Assembly (NCBI RefSeq): GCF_029504695.1
Contig: NZ_JAQFIN010000021.1
Location: forward strand, 1 to 34,400
DNA from: Parabacteroides sp. PF5-6
GTDB taxonomy: Bacteria > Bacteroidota > Bacteroidia > Bacteroidales > Tannerellaceae
DNA: 34,400 nt
Reading direction: 5' to 3'
Part shown: one piece after another, positions 31,745-34,400 of the stretch
Numbering within the stretch: the first letter of the stretch is position 1
Layout of the letters: each line of letters begins with the position of its first letter
The notes under the pieces: model-generated
Told to the model about the DNA's origin: nothing
The model's database searches: none
What the model saw: the letters and a program-made list of their open reading frames with translations, nothing else
Position numbers and translations under genes: made by a program

Positions 31745-33790
31745 ATGGAAGAGATGTTTCGAAAGACCCTGAAAGAGGTATTTCAACTTTTTTTGCAGAC
31801 AGATAATAAACAGGCGGTGCAGCAGGCTCTGATGAAGATCAAGGCTTTCAGTGGTGCCGACCGCATCCGGTTGGTGTTGTTCAATGAAGAGAATGCCACC
31901 CTGCAGTTTGTCGAGGAGATCGCTCCGTCGGCCGACGCCCAACTGTCGGCCTTCCTGAATACCCCTTTTCAAGGCTCCGGCCTGTACTTCCAGAAAGACC
32001 TGCCTTGGATGGTGCGCCGCCTCAAAGAAGGGAAAGAGATCGTGATGGCACAGTTGAATGATATGCCCTGGGAAGCTTTCCAGGAGAAGAGTATCCTTTC
32101 GGCCAGTGGCGCCCGGGCGTTTTATTCTTTCCCGCTCTTCCGCAAAGGGAAGGCCTGTGGGTTTGTCGGACTGGATTTCTTCGCCGAACAGCCCCCGCTT
32201 CATGAGACGGAGAAAGAAAACCTCGCCTTGTTGATCCATCCCCTTTCGCTTTACCTCGAGAAAGAGGGGGCGTTCAAAGACGGAAAGAAGATCTCCCAAC
32301 AGTTACAACAGAGCCTGACGACGTTCCGCGCCTTGTTCGATCGCCTGCAGATCGGTGTCGAGATCTACGATGAGAAAGGTTACCTGGTCAATATCAATCC
32401 TTTTGCGCTCGAGACCTTGGGCACAACCGAAGAGGGAGTATTGGGCATCAACCTGTTCGACAACCCGAATATCACCGAAGAACAGGTCGAGGTGATCCAA
32501 AGCGGCAAAGAAGTAACCCTGGCCAACGAATACGAATTCAATGCCGTCAAAGAAACAGAATATTTCATCACCAATCGCGAAGACGAAACAATCCACCTGA
32601 TCGGCAAATGCATCCCGCTCCGGGAGGCGACCGGAAGGGTGTTCGGCTACCTGTTGATCAGCTCGCAGGACGAAGGCTATTATATGGAAAAAGAAACCTT
32701 GCGCATCAGCCTGGAGAAACTGAGCCTGGCGGTGAATACGCAGGATGTGTTCTTCTGGGAGTACGATGTGAAACGCGACCGGGTGACGGTCGACTACGGC
32801 CTGTTCGATCCCCGCCGCCGGGAGTGGGTCAATACCGTACGCCAGATGAATATGACCAATAAAATCAGCCACCTGCAACATATCCATCCCGAAGATGTGG
32901 GGCGTGTATTGCAGCAGTTCAACTATATGCTCGAAGGCGAACTCGATTTCTTCACCGAGACCTATAAATACCAGAACGGCAATGACTACAGCTGGTTTAC
33001 TACCAGTTTCCGTACCTATAAATACAACGCCGACGGCAAACCGGAGACCATCGTCTGCCTGACGACCGATATCACCGAGCAGCGCACCAACGAGATCGAA
33101 CTGATCAAAGCCAAAGAGACGAATGAGATCAAAACGGCGTTTATCGAAAACATGAGTCACGAGATCCGGACACCGATGAACGTGATCGTCGGTTTCTCTT
33201 CCATCCTGGCAGAGAACAATGATACACCGGAAAATCAATACCTGATCGACCTGATCCAACGCAATAACGAAATCCTGTTGCGCCTGATCGAAGGCCTGTT
33301 GAACTTCACCGAACTGGAATCGGAAACGATGAAATACAACTACGAGATCGTGGATGTCAAAACGCTCTGCGAAGCCGCGTTGGAGATCAAATCGGCCAAC
33401 CGCAAACCGGAGATCCGTTTCCACCTGGCCGACGACCTGCCGTCGATCCTCTTGCATACCGACCGGGACCGCCTATTGCAGGTGTTGTATCAGTTTATGG
33501 AAAACGCCAACAAGTACACCCGGGAGGGTGAGGTCACCCTTTCGTACCACCTGGACGAATGCGGGCAGGTGCGTGTCGAAGTCTCCGACACAGGCATCGG
33601 CATGACTGAAGCGGAGCTGGAAAAGATCTTCTCCCATTTCTATAAAACCGACCCCTTCCAGATCGGTGTCGGCCTGGGCCTGAGCATCGCCCGCAAGATC
33701 GTCGAAGACCTGGGCGGCACCATCGGTGTGGAGTCCGAAAAAGACAAAGGATCCACCTTCTGGTTCACCCTGCCGTTGGCCGCAAAATAG
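31745..33790 (+). CDS. Cytoplasmic GAF/PAS sensor histidine kinase
   Basis: 681 aa with no signal peptide or membrane helix. An N-terminal GAF-like domain (~1-175, ALMKIKAFSGADRIRLVLFN), two PAS-like domains (~195-310, FRALFDRLQIGVEIYDEKGY; ~330-450, DVFFWEYDVKRDRVTVDYGL), HisKA with His472 in NMSHEIRTPMNVIVG, and HATPase (FMENANKYTREGEV, VSDTGIGM, GVGLGLSIARKI) up to the end. It lacks a receiver domain. Its arrangement of PAS, HisKA and HATPase parallels that of the divergent kinase, but the sensor is soluble. The regulator it talks to is not in the window. The permease remnant ends about 100 bp upstream. Confidence 0.88.
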   Translation: MEEMFRKTLKEVFQLFLQTDNKQAVQQALMKIKAFSGADRIRLVLFNEENATLQFVEEIAPSADAQLSAFLNTPFQGSGLYFQKDLPWMVRRLKEGKEIVMAQLNDMPWEAFQEKSILSASGARAFYSFPLFRKGKACGFVGLDFFAEQPPLHETEKENLALLIHPLSLYLEKEGAFKDGKKISQQLQQSLTTFRALFDRLQIGVEIYDEKGYLVNINPFALETLGTTEEGVLGINLFDNPNITEEQVEVIQSGKEVTLANEYEFNAVKETEYFITNREDETIHLIGKCIPLREATGRVFGYLLISSQDEGYYMEKETLRISLEKLSLAVNTQDVFFWEYDVKRDRVTVDYGLFDPRRREWVNTVRQMNMTNKISHLQHIHPEDVGRVLQQFNYMLEGELDFFTETYKYQNGNDYSWFTTSFRTYKYNADGKPETIVCLTTDITEQRTNEIELIKAKETNEIKTAFIENMSHEIRTPMNVIVGFSSILAENNDTPENQYLIDLIQRNNEILLRLIEGLLNFTELESETMKYNYEIVDVKTLCEAALEIKSANRKPEIRFHLADDLPSILLHTDRDRLLQVLYQFMENANKYTREGEVTLSYHLDECGQVRVEVSDTGIGMTEAELEKIFSHFYKTDPFQIGVGLGLSIARKIVEDLGGTIGVESEKDKGSTFWFTLPLAAK

Positions 33791-33807
33791 GGGGAAATCT
33801 TCCTCAC

Positions 33808-33919
33808 TTTCCCCCCTGAGGGGGGGAATCTACCTACCCAAAAAATGTTATTTACCTACCCAAAAAATGTTAAAATGCCCGGATTTGCCTGAAAATCTTC
33901 CCCCCCTGGGGGGTGGAAA
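33808..33919. repeat. Two G/C-run hairpins after the soluble kinase gene
   Basis: TTTCCCCCC-TGA-GGGGGGGAA (33808-33830) and TTCCCCCCC-T-GGGGGGTGGAA (33898-33918) are short palindromes of homopolymer runs. The first lies 18 bp after the kinase stop and may help terminate transcription, though no U-run follows it. Confidence 0.6.
33831..33872. repeat. Perfect 20-bp direct repeat
   Basis: TACCTACCCAAAAAATGTTA occurs at 33831-33850 and again at 33853-33872, period 22 bp. It lies between the two G/C-run hairpins. Confidence 0.85.
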
Positions 33920-34039
33920 ATTCCTACATCTGGAGGTAGGGTGGGGAACATTTTGAGGAAAAGGGAGGAATGGGGAAAACTATTGATTTTTGCAAATCTA
34001 TTGATTCTTAGTCTTTTATCTATTTTCTCTTCTTTATCT

Positions 34040-34178
34040 ATGCCAACCATGCCAATCAATATATAAACTCTATAAAAGAAAGGGGGGGAATGAGGAAAAG
34101 GGTCTTGTGTGAAGATTTTTCCCCCCCCTTTGTTCTTATAGAAGAAAAAAACGCGTTTTTGGTTGGCTTGGTTGGCAT
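34040..34178. repeat. Long imperfect palindrome (~140 bp)
   Basis: ATGCCAACCATGCCAATCAA (34040-34059) pairs with TTGGTTGGCTTGGTTGGCAT (34159-34178), 18 of 20 matching. Inside it CTCTATAAAAGAAAGGGGGG (from 34069) pairs with the C-run and TTGTTCTTATAGAAG (34121-34144). The whole would fold into one extended hairpin with an AT-rich internal loop. Confidence 0.75.
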
Positions 34179-34225
34179 CCTGTCACTTTTACGTGTTGAC
34201 CTTTAAGATTTCCTCCCTTACTTTT

Positions 34226-34310
34226 CAAAAAACCTGCCGGCCTTTTGCAAAACTCCGGCGGCCTTTTGGCAAACTCCGGCGGCCTTTTGCAAAACTCCGG
34301 CGGCCTTTGA
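34226..34310. repeat. 21-bp GC-rich tandem repeats (second array)
   Basis: Four units of CTCCGGCGGCCTTTTGCAAAA type, period 21, in the same orientation as the array at 16991-17078 and starting, like one unit there, with a CCTGCCGGCC variant. Here the array is not enclosed by the ~55-bp inverted repeats. Confidence 0.88.
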
Positions 34311-34322
34311 CCTCTCCTGAAA

Positions 34323-34395
34323 TAGGTTTACAGTTTATGGTTTAATAACTGAATAAAGTTTACACAATTTATCTTATTCCTACGTTAGGTTTACA
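34323..34395. repeat. Direct repeat TAGGTTTACA at window edge
   Basis: TAGGTTTACA is at 34323-34332 and 34386-34395, with a partial copy AAGTTTACACA near 34357. It may be the start of a regulatory region for a gene beyond the window, or chance in AT-rich DNA. Confidence 0.4.
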
Positions 34396-34400
34396 TGGGT

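Larger units (their letters stand above)
33791..34400. other. 610-bp non-coding, repeat-rich right end
   Basis: No credible gene. It holds G/C-run hairpins, a 20-bp direct repeat, a ~140-bp imperfect palindrome, a 21-bp repeat array and a short direct repeat at the edge, each listed below. A 60-codon open frame across 34163-34345 is made mostly of repeat-encoded KLRRPFA units. Confidence 0.7.

Overview
The window looks like the chromosome of a gut Bacteroidales, most likely Parabacteroides or a close relative. It carries a SusC/SusD/SusE starch-utilisation locus, an alpha-amylase with a type IX secretion (Por) tail, TAnnTTTG-type promoter elements, many lipoproteins, a MacB/FtsX-type ABC cluster and the serC-serA-DUF1015 group. 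The genus is an inference from gene content; no rRNA or tRNA gene was seen.

Left end (1-5543, plus strand apart from the edge). A truncated IS3-type transposase fragment runs off the left edge. Next is a short reading frame that appears to join the front of an outer-membrane barrel protein to the last ~38 residues of an imelysin, as if about 2 kb had been deleted. Four intact genes follow: a diheme DHOR-family lipoprotein, a porin, a monoheme cytochrome lipoprotein and a RidA/chorismatase-like protein. Together they suggest an envelope redox or iron-related locus.

Starch locus (5667-16838). On the minus strand lie susC, susD, susE, a susF-like gene and a T9SS-exported GH13 amylase. A divergent LacI-family regulator faces them. 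The intergenic region holds a TAnnTTTG promoter for susC and a tandem LacI-type operator. An intrinsic-terminator-like hairpin sits between the susF-like gene and the amylase and may tune their ratio.

Repeat island and ABC cluster (16839-23155). A 616-bp gap holds a long inverted repeat enclosing 21-bp tandem units, followed by a second 21/22-bp family. Then come one ABC ATPase and two paralogous FtsX-type permeases. Long inverted repeats precede each permease start, and a perfect terminator ends the cluster.

Minus-strand housekeeping block (23156-27850). rarA, serC, serA (the lysine-type, short 3-phosphoglycerate dehydrogenase) and a DUF1015 gene lie head to tail. serC and serA supply two of the three steps from 3-phosphoglycerate to serine.

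Right end (28013-34400). A membrane hybrid histidine kinase with a periplasmic binding-protein-like sensor (minus) and a soluble GAF/PAS histidine kinase (plus) are divergent. Between them lies a ~40-residue remnant of a third FtsX-type permease. The last 610 bp are non-coding and full of G/C-run hairpins, a ~140-bp imperfect palindrome and another array of the 21-bp repeat seen at 17 kb.

The main unexplained signals are the gene remnants (IS3 fragment, porin-imelysin chimera, permease tail) and the several distinct short-period repeat families that fill many of the longer intergenic gaps.
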